From NCBI GenBank assembly GCA_905235755.1, contig CAJONA010000016.1:1-13449 (forward strand): a DNA stretch of 13,449 nucleotides, written 5' to 3'. This DNA is from an uncultured Clostridia bacterium (GTDB lineage Bacteria; Bacillota; Clostridia; Oscillospirales; CAG-272). The notes under the pieces were generated by a model that made no database searches, was not told the DNA's origin, and worked only from the letters and a program-made list of their open reading frames with translations. This document shows, one piece after another, positions 1-5,737 of this stretch (its first letter is position 1; each line of letters starts with the position of its first letter). Both the position numbers and the translations under genes were made by a program.

Positions 1-4
1 GCCC

Positions 5-27
5 GCGCCGATGCGGCGCGAAAAAAT
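5..27 (+). repeat. partial copy of the GC-rich hairpin repeat seen at 5580-5602
   Basis: Bases 5-27 match 5580-5602 at 22 of 23 positions. The shared core is a small hairpin, GCGCCG-ATG-CGGCGC, followed by an A-rich tract. The same core occurs in inverted orientation at 4946-4960. The rest of positions 1-73 is GC-rich with short repeated GGCGCGGC units and holds no supportable gene. It looks like the edge of a repeat element that continues outside the window. Confidence 0.55.
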
Positions 28-73
28 GGGCGCGGGGCGGCGCGGCGCGGCAAGAAAAAGAAATATAAATAAC

Positions 74-104
74 AAAAAAATTGCCGCCGATGCGGCAATT
101 TTTT
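74..104 (-). terminator. Rho-independent terminator of radA, probably bidirectional
   Basis: A 7-bp GC-rich stem (TTGCCGC 81-87, GCGGCAA 92-98) with loop CGAT is extended by A/T pairs between the A-run at 75-80 and the T-run at 99-104. On the minus strand the hairpin starts at the radA stop codon and ends in seven U residues. The T-run on the plus strand means it could also stop transcription coming from the left. Confidence 0.85.
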
Positions 105-1489
105 CATTTCGCCATAAGAGACAGCAAGTCGAAGATCGTCTTTATCGGGACGATCTTCACGCCGTCGGGGACGTTTTCGATGTCGTGCGCGCACCTTTCG
201 TGAACGGCTATCTTCGTAAAACCGAGCCGTATCGCTTCCGCGACGCGTCCTCCGACGCGGCTGACGGAGCGTATCTCGCCCGAAAGTCCTATCTCGCCGA
301 AGCAAATAAGGTCGTCGGGAACGGGCAAGTCGCGCATCGACGAGATCAGCGCCATGGCGGTCGCCGCGTCGCTCGCCGTTTCCTCTATTCTCATTCCGCC
401 GATGACATTGACGTACACGTCGCAATTTGAAAAATGAAGTCCGAGACGCTTCTCTATAACGGCGATTATCAGCGCCGTGCGGTTGTAGTCGATGCCTCCC
501 GACATGCGTCTGGGGGACGGGAACACCGTCGGCGACGTCAGCGCCTGTATCTCCGCGATTATCGGGCGCGTGCCCTCCATAACGCAGACGGCGCAATTGC
601 CGCTGGTGTTTTTCGGGCGGTCTGAAAGAAGCATTTTCGACGGATTTTCGACTTCGACAAGCCCCTTGTCCGTCATTTCGAACACGCCTATCTCACTCGA
701 CGAGCCGAAACGGTTCTTCATCGCGCGTATGAGGCGGAAATTCTGGCGGCGCTCGCCCTCGAAATACAGCACGGTGTCAACCATGTGTTCGAGTATTTTC
801 GGCCCCGCGATGCCGCCCTCTTTGTTGATGTGTCCTACGAGTATGACTGATGTGCCGCTCGCCTTTGCGGCGGAAATGAACATCGCCGCGCTCTCGCGTA
901 TCTGCGTAACGCTGCCGGGAACGGCGGCGCTTTGCGAATGGTACATCGTCTGTATCGAGTCTACGATGATGAGCTTCGGTGCGAGCTTTTCCGATTTTTT
1001 TATTACCTTTTCGGCGTCCGTCTCGGTGAGGACGAATATGTTATCGCTCTTTATGCCGAGCCGCTTTGCGCGCATCGAGATCTGTGCGCAAGACTCCTCG
1101 CCCGAGACATAGAGCAGTTTTCCTTCGCTTTGGAGAAAAGCGCAAAGCTGAAGCAGGAGCGTCGATTTTCCGATCCCCGGCTCGCCCGAAAGCAATATGA
1201 CAGATCCGCTCACAAGACCGCCGCCGAGCACGCGGTCGAATTCCGCCATGCCCGTCTTTACGCGCATATATTCGGGGATATCGCCGCCCGTAAGCGCTAT
1301 CGGTTCGCTTTCACCGACGCCCCGTGTGAGCATCGAGAGCCGCGTGTTCTTCTTGTCGGATGTCGGCTCATCGTATTCAAACGTCTCCTCTTCGAGCGTG
1401 TTCCATGCGCCGCAGGCGGGGCATCTGCCGAGCCAGCTCGACGTTTGGTGATCGCAATTTCTGCAAACATAAACCGTCTTTTTCTTCAT
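104..1489 (-). CDS. radA: DNA repair protein RadA (Sms)
   Basis: RadA is a hexameric RecA-family ATPase that promotes branch migration and processing of recombination intermediates. The protein is 461 residues, normal for the family. An N-terminal zinc finger is formed by C9, C12, C23 and C26. The Walker A motif GEPGIGKST lies at 102-110, Walker B LIIVDS at about 173-178, and the RadA-specific KNRFG motif at 258-262. The C-terminal third (about 350-455) is the Lon-like domain; it shows no catalytic serine in the usual Lon context, as is normal for RadA. The ATG start is preceded by AAAGGA (complement of 1500-1505). The gene lies 26 bp downstream of cwlD, probably in the same transcript, and ends in the terminator at 74-104. 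Confidence 0.97.
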   Translation of the reverse strand: MKKKTVYVCRNCDHQTSSWLGRCPACGAWNTLEEETFEYDEPTSDKKNTRLSMLTRGVGESEPIALTGGDIPEYMRVKTGMAEFDRVLGGGLVSGSVILLSGEPGIGKSTLLLQLCAFLQSEGKLLYVSGEESCAQISMRAKRLGIKSDNIFVLTETDAEKVIKKSEKLAPKLIIVDSIQTMYHSQSAAVPGSVTQIRESAAMFISAAKASGTSVILVGHINKEGGIAGPKILEHMVDTVLYFEGERRQNFRLIRAMKNRFGSSSEIGVFEMTDKGLVEVENPSKMLLSDRPKNTSGNCAVCVMEGTRPIIAEIQALTSPTVFPSPRRMSGGIDYNRTALIIAVIEKRLGLHFSNCDVYVNVIGGMRIEETASDAATAMALISSMRDLPVPDDLICFGEIGLSGEIRSVSRVGGRVAEAIRLGFTKIAVHERCAHDIENVPDGVKIVPIKTIFDLLSLMAK

Positions 1490-1515
1490 TTTGGTACGTC
1501 CTTTGTCTCAGTCTG

Positions 1516-2232
1516 TTATTGATTTGAACTTACGTATTCCATGACAGCCGCCGCTATGACCGCGGCAAGCGCGTCGCGGTATGTCTCGTCTTTCAGCTTT
1601 TCAAGCTCCGAGGGGTTTGACAAAAATCCGCACTCGACGAGCACGGCGGGGCAGGTGAGATTTGAAAGCAAATATATCGACGAGTCTGACTGCTTGACCT
1701 GCCGCTCGTTGTCGGGCTGAATATACGTTATCACGGCGGACCGTATCGCCTCGGCGACGGCTTTGCTTTCGTCGTTTTGCGGCGAATAATATACTTGCAG
1801 TCCGCTGTACTTAGCCACGGGAAATTTGTTCATATGTATGCTGACAAAAACGCAGTCGCCGGCGTCTTTGACCGTTTTTATGCGTGCATTGAGATCGTCG
1901 AGTTTTTTGTGCGGCGAGTCGTCGGAGGCGTACATCACGTCTTTATCGCGCGTCATTATCACGTCTGCACCCATTATTTTGAGCACATCGGCGACCGAAA
2001 GCGCGAGCGAGAGGTTGAGGTCCTTTTCGAGCGTTCCGTCGTCCGCGACAGCTCCGCCGTCTCGTCCGCCGTGGCCGGCGTCGATGACGATCTTTGTCGG
2101 CGCTTCCTCGATATAAAACGACGATACCGTCTTTGTCACAGTGCCGCCGACGTATATCGCCGTCAGCGAAACGGCGAGAGAAAACGCCGCGAATTTCAGC
2201 ACGAATGCCAACGGTTTTTTAAGTCTGTTCAA
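1516..2232 (-). CDS. cwlD: N-acetylmuramoyl-L-alanine amidase, CwlD-like (Amidase_3)
   Basis: This zinc amidase cleaves the bond between MurNAc and the stem peptide. In spore formers CwlD removes peptides from cortex MurNAc so that PdaA can then form muramic-delta-lactam. The protein is 238 residues, close to known CwlD. A hydrophobic segment at about 8-29 is a membrane anchor or signal peptide. Zinc ligands are visible as H54 (DAGHGG), E69 (LEKDLNL) and H123 (SIHMN); the catalytic glutamate is E200 (VLVECGFLSNPSE). The start is a TTG supported by a near-complete SD, TAAGGCGGTGAT (complement of 2236-2247), three bases upstream. That SD lies in an inverted repeat (see 2236-2283). CwlD is the best fit by length and membrane anchor and from the PdaA in the same window, but a general cell-wall amidase of the same family cannot be excluded. 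Confidence 0.88.
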   Translation of the reverse strand: MNRLKKPLAFVLKFAAFSLAVSLTAIYVGGTVTKTVSSFYIEEAPTKIVIDAGHGGRDGGAVADDGTLEKDLNLSLALSVADVLKIMGADVIMTRDKDVMYASDDSPHKKLDDLNARIKTVKDAGDCVFVSIHMNKFPVAKYSGLQVYYSPQNDESKAVAEAIRSAVITYIQPDNERQVKQSDSSIYLLSNLTCPAVLVECGFLSNPSELEKLKDETYRDALAAVIAAAVMEYVSSNQ

Positions 2233-2235
2233 AAA

Positions 2236-2283
2236 ATCACCGCCTTACTGTTTTTCCGTAAAATGATATGCCAAAGCGGTGAT
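2236..2283 (-). promoter_or_regulatory. inverted repeat that could mask the cwlD ribosome binding site
   Basis: In the minus-strand transcript, AUCACCGC (complement of 2276-2283), just after the stop codon of the upstream gene, is perfectly complementary over 8 bases to GCGGUGAU (complement of 2236-2243). The second half forms the 3' part of the cwlD SD. A smaller UUAC/GUAA stem can form inside the loop, directly beside the outer stem. Five U residues follow the outer stem, so the structure could act as SD masking or as a weak attenuator. Only the pairing is seen; the role is inferred. Confidence 0.4.
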
Positions 2284-2291
2284 CTTTATGA

Positions 2292-2873
2292 TTATTTCTG
2301 TTTTTTCTCTCTTGCGGGCGGCTTTAACAGCGGCGAATTTTTAAGTCCGAGCCAATACGTCAACCCGGCAAAAGATGCGGGAAGGAGCGGAATGAGCAGA
2401 TAGAACAGCGGGACGCCGCCGCCGAACGTCGTCCGCTCGACGCCGAGATACATGCCGTTCCACAAAAATGTTATAAACCAAGTTATTATCTTCGCCGCGC
2501 CGAACGACGAGCCCGACGGGTACGCCCGATAATACTCGTAGAGCACGGACACAACGGCGTATACGACGCCGATCACAATGCTCGGCAGCTCTGCGGCAAG
2601 CCCGATGAAGAAGCCCTTGAAAGGCGCATAGCGCTCCCGTCCCGCGTCGACGCGCAGCTTGTCCTCCGCGCCGAAATACCACATATCGACGTCGATGAGG
2701 AACATATATAATATTATCGCAAAGATACTGCCAACGATCAAAAAGGTCAGCATAGATTGATTGTCGAGGTTGAACGGTATGAACACCATCAGCCCGAATA
2801 TCGTCATTACAAGATGTGTCAGCATCAGTTTGAGTATCATTTTGCGGTTTGCTTTAAAAAAATTCTCTTTCAT
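2292..2873 (-). CDS. multi-pass membrane protein of unknown function
   Basis: I do not recognise this 193-residue protein. Hydrophobic stretches at about 11-34, 40-62, 87-112 and 155-177, plus a weaker one near 126-145, suggest four or five membrane spans. The C-terminus is short and basic (REKKQK). There is no signal peptidase site and no catalytic motif that I can identify. The ATG is preceded by GGGGAG with 5-base spacing. A clear sigma-A-type promoter lies upstream (2903-2931). The stop codon is 59 bp before cwlD with no strong GC-rich terminator between, so it may share a transcript with cwlD and radA. Whether it has a sporulation role is unknown. Confidence 0.75.
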   Translation of the reverse strand: MKENFFKANRKMILKLMLTHLVMTIFGLMVFIPFNLDNQSMLTFLIVGSIFAIILYMFLIDVDMWYFGAEDKLRVDAGRERYAPFKGFFIGLAAELPSIVIGVVYAVVSVLYEYYRAYPSGSSFGAAKIITWFITFLWNGMYLGVERTTFGGGVPLFYLLIPLLPASFAGLTYWLGLKNSPLLKPPAREKKQK

Positions 2874-2902
2874 ATGCGCTCCCCTTGTTTTTTTCTGTAA
2901 TC

Positions 2903-2931
2903 ATTATAAACCAAAATCGGGTTTTCTTCAA
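2903..2931 (-). promoter_or_regulatory. sigma-A-type promoter for the minus-strand membrane protein
   Basis: Read on the minus strand, a TTGAAG -35 box (complement of 2926-2931) is separated by 17 bases from a perfect TATAAT -10 box (complement of 2903-2908). It points toward the gene ending at 2292. It is divergent from the promoter at 2970-2998, with about 38 bp between the two -35 elements. Confidence 0.75.
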
Positions 2932-2969
2932 TAACATAAGCGAAAAATTTTATATATTGCCGAAAAAAG

Positions 2970-2998
2970 TTTACAAATCCGATTTTTTAATGTATAAT
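2970..2998 (+). promoter_or_regulatory. sigma-A-type promoter for the tyrosine recombinase
   Basis: TTTACA (2970-2975), a 17-base spacer and a perfect TATAAT (2993-2998). The expected transcription start near 3005 is downstream of the in-frame ATG at 2998, so that ATG cannot serve as start codon of this transcript. The GTG at 3028 is favoured. Confidence 0.75.
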
Positions 2999-3027
2999 TG
3001 GATTATAAAAAGGGAGGCGGTGCGGCT

Positions 3028-4083
3028 GTGTCAAAACATTCGAATATCGAGACGTCCGAGCTTATCGAGCGATATTTGCAGTACAAGCTCGTCGTTCAGG
3101 AACGCTCGCAAAAAACTGTCGACGAGTACCGTCTCGATCTGCGTCAGTTTTTCCGTTTTCTCATCGCCAAGCGGCGCGGGATACCGACGTACAGCGAAGA
3201 ATACGACAATATTTCGATAGAGGAGGTCGACGAGGAGTTTGTCAAGAGCGTTACGTCGCGCGAGATATTTGAGTTTTTGGCGTTCGAGCGCAACGAGCGC
3301 GACAATCAGCCGAGCGCAAGGGCGAGGAAACTTTCGGCGATAAAGTCGTTCTTCAAATACCTGACGGTGCACGAGCATATCCTCGATAAAAATATCGCCG
3401 CCGATATTGAAAGCCCGAAACTGAAAAAATCGCTTCCGAAATATCTCACGGAGCAGGAGAGCATAGACTTGCTGCACGCCGTCGCCGAAGACAAAAATTC
3501 GCGCTCTCGCATACGCGATTACTGCATGATAACGCTGTTCCTCAACTGCGGGATGCGTCTGTCGGAACTTGTGGGAATAAATTTTTCGGACATCTCGCGC
3601 GACATTACGTCGCTGCGCGTCGTAGGAAAAGGCAACAAGGAGAGGATAGTGTATCTTAACGACGCGTGCAGAACGGCGATTTCGGAATACATAGTCGTGC
3701 GCTCAAAGGAAAAGACCGTGATCAAGGACAAAAACGCGTTGTTCATTTCAAATCGCGGTACGAGGATAAGCAACCAAATGGTGCAAAAAACGGTCGAAAA
3801 ATATCTCAAACTCGCGGGACTGGAAAACAGAAATCTTTCGACTCATAAACTCAGGCACACGGCGGCGACGCTTATGTATCAGAAGGGAGGCGTCAGCGTC
3901 CTGACGCTCAAAGAGATACTCGGGCACGAGCAGCTTTCCACCACGCAGATATATACGCACATCAGCAACGAGGAGGTCGAACGCGCGGCGAGCCAACACC
4001 CGCTGGCGAATTTGACGCGAAGATCCGTCGAAAACGATGACGCCGATGCTGACGATGACGACGGCGATGACAGCGAGGACTGA
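3028..4083 (+). CDS. xerC: site-specific tyrosine recombinase, XerC/XerD type
   Basis: Xer recombinases resolve chromosome dimers at dif near the terminus, using a tyrosine nucleophile. Counted from GTG 3028 (351 residues), an N-terminal SAM-like core-binding domain covers about 8-125 and the catalytic domain about 135-325. The full active-site set is present: R177 (CGMRLSE), K201 (GKGNKER), H273 and R276 (HKLRH), H300 (LGHEQ) and Y309 (IYTHI). The N-domain has an acidic insertion at about 53-72, making it longer than the usual 300 residues. The C-terminus ends in an Asp-rich tail encoded partly by the terminator stem. GTG 3028 is chosen because GGGAGG (3012-3017) lies 10 bases upstream and because an in-frame ATG at 2998 overlaps the -10 box. 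XerC and XerD cannot be told apart here. Another chromosomal recombinase of the family is possible; no phage structural genes are adjacent. Confidence 0.88.
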   Translation: MSKHSNIETSELIERYLQYKLVVQERSQKTVDEYRLDLRQFFRFLIAKRRGIPTYSEEYDNISIEEVDEEFVKSVTSREIFEFLAFERNERDNQPSARARKLSAIKSFFKYLTVHEHILDKNIAADIESPKLKKSLPKYLTEQESIDLLHAVAEDKNSRSRIRDYCMITLFLNCGMRLSELVGINFSDISRDITSLRVVGKGNKERIVYLNDACRTAISEYIVVRSKEKTVIKDKNALFISNRGTRISNQMVQKTVEKYLKLAGLENRNLSTHKLRHTAATLMYQKGGVSVLTLKEILGHEQLSTTQIYTHISNEEVERAASQHPLANLTRRSVENDDADADDDDGDDSED

Positions 4084-4100
4084 CGTCCTCGCTTTTTTTT
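4072..4100 (+). terminator. Rho-independent terminator of the recombinase gene, overlapping its stop codon
   Basis: A perfect 9-bp stem, AGCGAGGAC (4072-4080) with GTCCTCGCT (4085-4093), has loop TGAC containing the TGA stop, followed by a run of T. The 5' arm is coding sequence for the last three residues. It separates the recombinase from the SOS-type unit that starts 11 bp downstream. Confidence 0.88.
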
Positions 4101-4110
4101 TACAAATTTA

Positions 4111-4124
4111 AGAACAAATGTTCT
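4111..4124. promoter_or_regulatory. LexA-type SOS box upstream of the holin cassette
   Basis: AGAACAAATGTTCT has perfect 5-bp palindromic arms around AAAT. Its core GAACAAATGTTC fits the Gram-positive LexA consensus (GAAC-N4-GTTC). It sits 8 bp upstream of the -35 box at 4133-4138, where bound LexA would hinder RNA polymerase. Sequence and position are seen; LexA binding is inferred. No lexA gene is in the window. Confidence 0.72.
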
Positions 4125-4132
4125 AAAAGTAC

Positions 4133-4161
4133 TTGAAAAAATTCGGGTTTTGTGGTATAAT
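4133..4161 (+). promoter_or_regulatory. strong extended -10 promoter of the holin cassette
   Basis: TTGAAA (4133-4138), a 17-base spacer and TATAAT (4156-4161), with the extended -10 dinucleotide TG at 4153-4154. This is the best-looking promoter in the window. Together with the palindrome at 4111-4124 it suggests a unit kept silent by a repressor and strongly expressed on release. Confidence 0.82.
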
Positions 4162-4219
4162 ATACGTGACGTCAAAAGCGTCGTTCTTCTCCGTCGGGAT
4201 GCGGAAAAGAGATGATCAA

Positions 4220-4534
4220 ATGGCAGACAAACTCGGCGGCGACGAAGCGTCGCGCCGTCTTGTAAAACTTGAGGAACGCGAAAAGACGAACGCACGCCGT
4301 CTCGACAGGCTCGAAGGCCTTGCGAACGAGGTGCACGCTCAAAACGAGAATATAGCGCGTCTTATCGTGCAGATAGAGTTTACAAACAAGCAGCTTTCTC
4401 TTCAGGAAAAACGTCTTACCGAGATCGAAAAACAGCCGCGGGCGCGGCTCAATCTTATATGGGGATCGGTCATCACGGCACTTGCCTCCGCCGCCGTCGG
4501 CGCGATAGCCACTGTGATAATCTCGCTCATATAG
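4220..4534 (+). CDS. XhlA-like coiled-coil, tail-anchored membrane protein (phage lysis accessory)
   Basis: This 104-residue protein has a long charged heptad-like helix at about 12-70 followed by EKQP and one membrane span at about 79-103, ending at the C-terminus. This layout, and the EKxP junction before the span, resemble XhlA-family proteins, which act with holins in phage or defective-prophage lysis. ATG 4220 is preferred because the product begins naturally with MADK and a purine-rich AAAAGAG lies 8 bases upstream; the SD is weak. ATG 4199 in the same frame is an alternative with no SD. A reading frame from TTG 4133 starts inside the -35 box and is not credible. The stop codon overlaps the SD of the next gene, so the two are probably translationally coupled. 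Family assignment is by architecture, not by a search. Confidence 0.68.
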   Translation: MADKLGGDEASRRLVKLEEREKTNARRLDRLEGLANEVHAQNENIARLIVQIEFTNKQLSLQEKRLTEIEKQPRARLNLIWGSVITALASAAVGAIATVIISLI

Positions 4535-4542
4535 GAGGGTAA

Positions 4543-4851
4543 ATGATCGAATTTATAAAGACGTATTATGTTGAGATCATCGCGGCGGCGCTCTTTATCG
4601 GCGCTGTCGTTCTTATGTCTTACAAAGGGTACAAAAATCAGGCGAAGGCGATCGTTTTGTCGCTCGTCGCCGCCGCGGAACGGAAATGGGGCGGCGGAAC
4701 GGGCGATATAAAATATTCCGAGGTCGCCTCTGCTCTTTACGGGAAGCTCCCGTCCTTTGCAAAAATAGTCTTGAATAAGGCGACTATCTCGAAGATCATC
4801 GAGGACGCCGTATCAAAATTAAAAGAACATTTAAGCGATGAAACAAAATGA
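4543..4851 (+). CDS. holin-like protein, resembling the LLH phage holin family
   Basis: This 102-residue protein has one N-terminal membrane span at about 8-27, a short basic stretch (YKGYKNQAK), and a soluble helical part. The soluble part contains LVAAAERKWG-GGTGDIKYSEVASALY at about 41-66. That pattern (helix, Ala-Ala-Glu, Gly-rich turn, Lys-Tyr) is typical of phage LLH-type holins, which have one N-terminal span and a cytoplasmic tail. A perfect SD, AGGAGGG (4533-4539), lies 3 bases before ATG and overlaps the previous gene's stop. No endolysin gene follows; the terminator begins at the stop codon. Its role as a pore former is inferred from family resemblance and from pairing with the XhlA-like gene. 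Confidence 0.66.
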   Translation: MIEFIKTYYVEIIAAALFIGAVVLMSYKGYKNQAKAIVLSLVAAAERKWGGGTGDIKYSEVASALYGKLPSFAKIVLNKATISKIIEDAVSKLKEHLSDETK

Positions 4852-4885
4852 AAAAGCAGCGGGCGATGTCGCCCGCTGCTTTTTT
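4851..4885 (+). terminator. strong Rho-independent terminator after the holin cassette
   Basis: A perfect 16-bp stem (4851-4866 with 4869-4884) has only TG as the strict loop and ends in a T-run. The A-run and T-run on the two sides make it work in both directions. It begins on the last base of the holin-like stop codon and closes the SOS-type unit. Confidence 0.92.
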
Positions 4886-4940
4886 ACCGTGCGGCGCTTT
4901 CCCGCGCGCCCGCATTTTCTAGCGCCGCGCGCGCAAATTC

Positions 4941-5032
4941 TTCTCGCGCCGCATCGGCGCAGGCAAGTGTACTTTTCTTGCTCGCACAAGAAAAGCTACC
5001 AAAAGAAGTGCGCAAGCGTGCCGCTTGAGCGC
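4941..5032 (+). repeat. left arm of a perfect 92-bp inverted repeat, three-hairpin unit
   Basis: Bases 4941-5032 are the exact reverse complement of 5508-5599. The arm itself folds into three successive hairpins: GCGCCG-CAT-CGGCGC (4946-4960), CTTTTCTTG-N6-CAAGAAAAG (4972-4995) and CAAGCG-TGC-CGCTTG (5013-5027). Outward, a diverged match appears to continue to about 4895. No transposase, target duplication or recombinase site is obvious. It most resembles an interspersed structured repeat of the REP/BIME kind or the end of a non-autonomous element. Confidence 0.88.
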
Positions 5033-5112
5033 CGGCGAGCCGCAGATAAAGAGAAAAGTGCACGACGTTTTGCTCCCCGTCTAAAGCGTCGCCGCACGGC
5101 GTCTCCGCTTTT

Positions 5113-5133
5113 TAATTTTGCGCGGCAAAATTA
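5113..5133. repeat. isolated 9-bp hairpin
   Basis: TAATTTTGC (5113-5121) pairs perfectly with GCAAAATTA (5125-5133) around a 3-base loop. It is preceded by T-rich sequence on the plus strand but not followed by a T-run, so it is not a convincing plus-strand terminator. On the minus strand AAA follows, so it is not one there either. Confidence 0.6.
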
Positions 5134-5249
5134 ACCGCCGGAACCACGCAAAAGGGCGTTGCAGCTAAAACCGCAGCTTCAAACGCGTGCCGCATAAGAT
5201 AAAATTTTGCCATTATCGGCACGCGGGTTGATTGCTGATGTATTTCTCT

Positions 5250-5366
5250 CGGGCGATTCGTGAATCGCCCCTACGGTGTAGCCGATTATTTTTGTAGGGG
5301 CGAAACACGGGAACCCCCAAAACTCATTTCATTCGTTTCGGGGAACCCCTGCCGAATCGCCCGTGT
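5250..5366. repeat. nested palindromic repeat unit between the inverted-repeat arms
   Basis: Several inverted repeats overlap here. GGGCGATTC-GT-GAATCGCCC is a near-continuous palindrome (5251-5270). TCGCCCCTAC (5265-5274) pairs with GTAGGGGCGA (5294-5303). CGGGCGATTCG (5250-5260) pairs with CGAATCGCCCG (5353-5363). ACACGGG (5305-5311) pairs with CCCGTGT (5360-5366). The unit can therefore fold in alternative ways. The GTAGGGGCGA/ATCGCCCCTAC core resembles an interspersed repeat I associate with many clostridial genomes; that resemblance is from memory, not a search. Confidence 0.75.
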
Positions 5367-5507
5367 ATCGCATTTTCGCACTGCACGGTCTCGCGTGCCG
5401 CCGAAAATAAGGTTTTATCATAAATCATTGCGCGATGCGTGCAATATGAAAGAAGCTGTACAAAATATATCTGCCGGAGAGCCGCTATGTTCGTACATCT
5501 TTGTGGA

Positions 5508-5599
5508 GCGCTCAAGCGGCACGCTTGCGCACTTCTTTTGGTAGCTTTTCTTGTGCGAGCAAGAAAAGTACACTTGCCTGCGCCGATGCGGCGCGAGAA
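5508..5599 (-). repeat. right arm of the perfect 92-bp inverted repeat
   Basis: Exact reverse complement of 4941-5032, with the same three internal hairpins in reverse order. It is 475 bp from the left arm. Beyond it, 5600-5647 is a diverged continuation of the arm, and the GCGGCGCG(cg)AGAAAA end recurs at about 5589-5600 and 5631-5647. The outermost hairpin core is also found at the left window edge (5-27). Confidence 0.88.
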
Positions 5600-5675
5600 A
5601 ATACGTCCGCGCACGTTGCGCGGAAAATATGCGGCGCGCGAGAAAACGGCGCGTCTTGCACGATTCACCTCAGGG

Positions 5676-5731
5676 CTCCTCTGTGAATAAAATGTAATGC
5701 GGTATATCCGCGGAAATTCAAAACAGAGGAG
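5676..5731 (+). promoter_or_regulatory. leader hairpin that could mask the aspartate kinase SD
   Basis: CTCCTCTGT (5676-5684) is perfectly complementary over 9 bases to ACAGAGGAG (5723-5731), which contains the SD of the aspartate kinase gene. The pairing can extend through GAA/TTC with a small bulge. A second hairpin, GCGG-TATAT-CCGC (5699-5711), forms inside the loop. It does not look like a lysine riboswitch. Control of translation is inferred from the pairing only. I could not identify a convincing promoter for this gene. Confidence 0.42.
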
Positions 5732-5737
5732 AGATAT

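Larger units (their letters stand above)
4886..5737. other. 852-bp gene-free region filled with inverted repeats
   Basis: Open frames exist here on both strands, but they read through the repeat arms, lack SD sequences and give arginine-rich products unlike any protein, so I call none. The region holds the 92-bp inverted repeat pair, an isolated hairpin (5113-5133), the nested palindrome unit (5250-5366) and the leader of the aspartate kinase gene. I see no tRNA, rRNA or CRISPR array in it. Confidence 0.7.

Noticed and set aside
492..1522. Long plus-strand open frames opposite radA
   Set aside because: They lie antisense to a gene with complete RadA motifs, have no SD and encode composition typical of shadow frames.
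2998..3027. ATG at 2998 as start of the recombinase
   Set aside because: It overlaps the TATAAT box, so it would not be transcribed; GTG 3028 has an SD.
3028..4885. Recombinase plus holin cassette as an intact prophage or integrative element
   Set aside because: No structural, replication, repressor or endolysin genes and no attachment-site repeats are visible; the recombinase has its own promoter and terminator and looks like a housekeeping Xer protein.
4941..5599. Insertion sequence with 92-bp terminal repeats
   Set aside because: There is no transposase or recognisable remnant between the arms and no target duplication at the outer ends; a non-autonomous element remains possible.
4838..5690. 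Several open frames of 83-114 codons in the repeat region, on both strands
   Set aside because: They read through inverted-repeat arms, start without SD sequences and give Arg-rich, low-complexity products; the repeats explain them.
5600..5737. Lysine riboswitch upstream of the aspartate kinase gene
   Set aside because: The leader is short and has only two simple stems; none of the conserved L-box internal-loop sequences were found.
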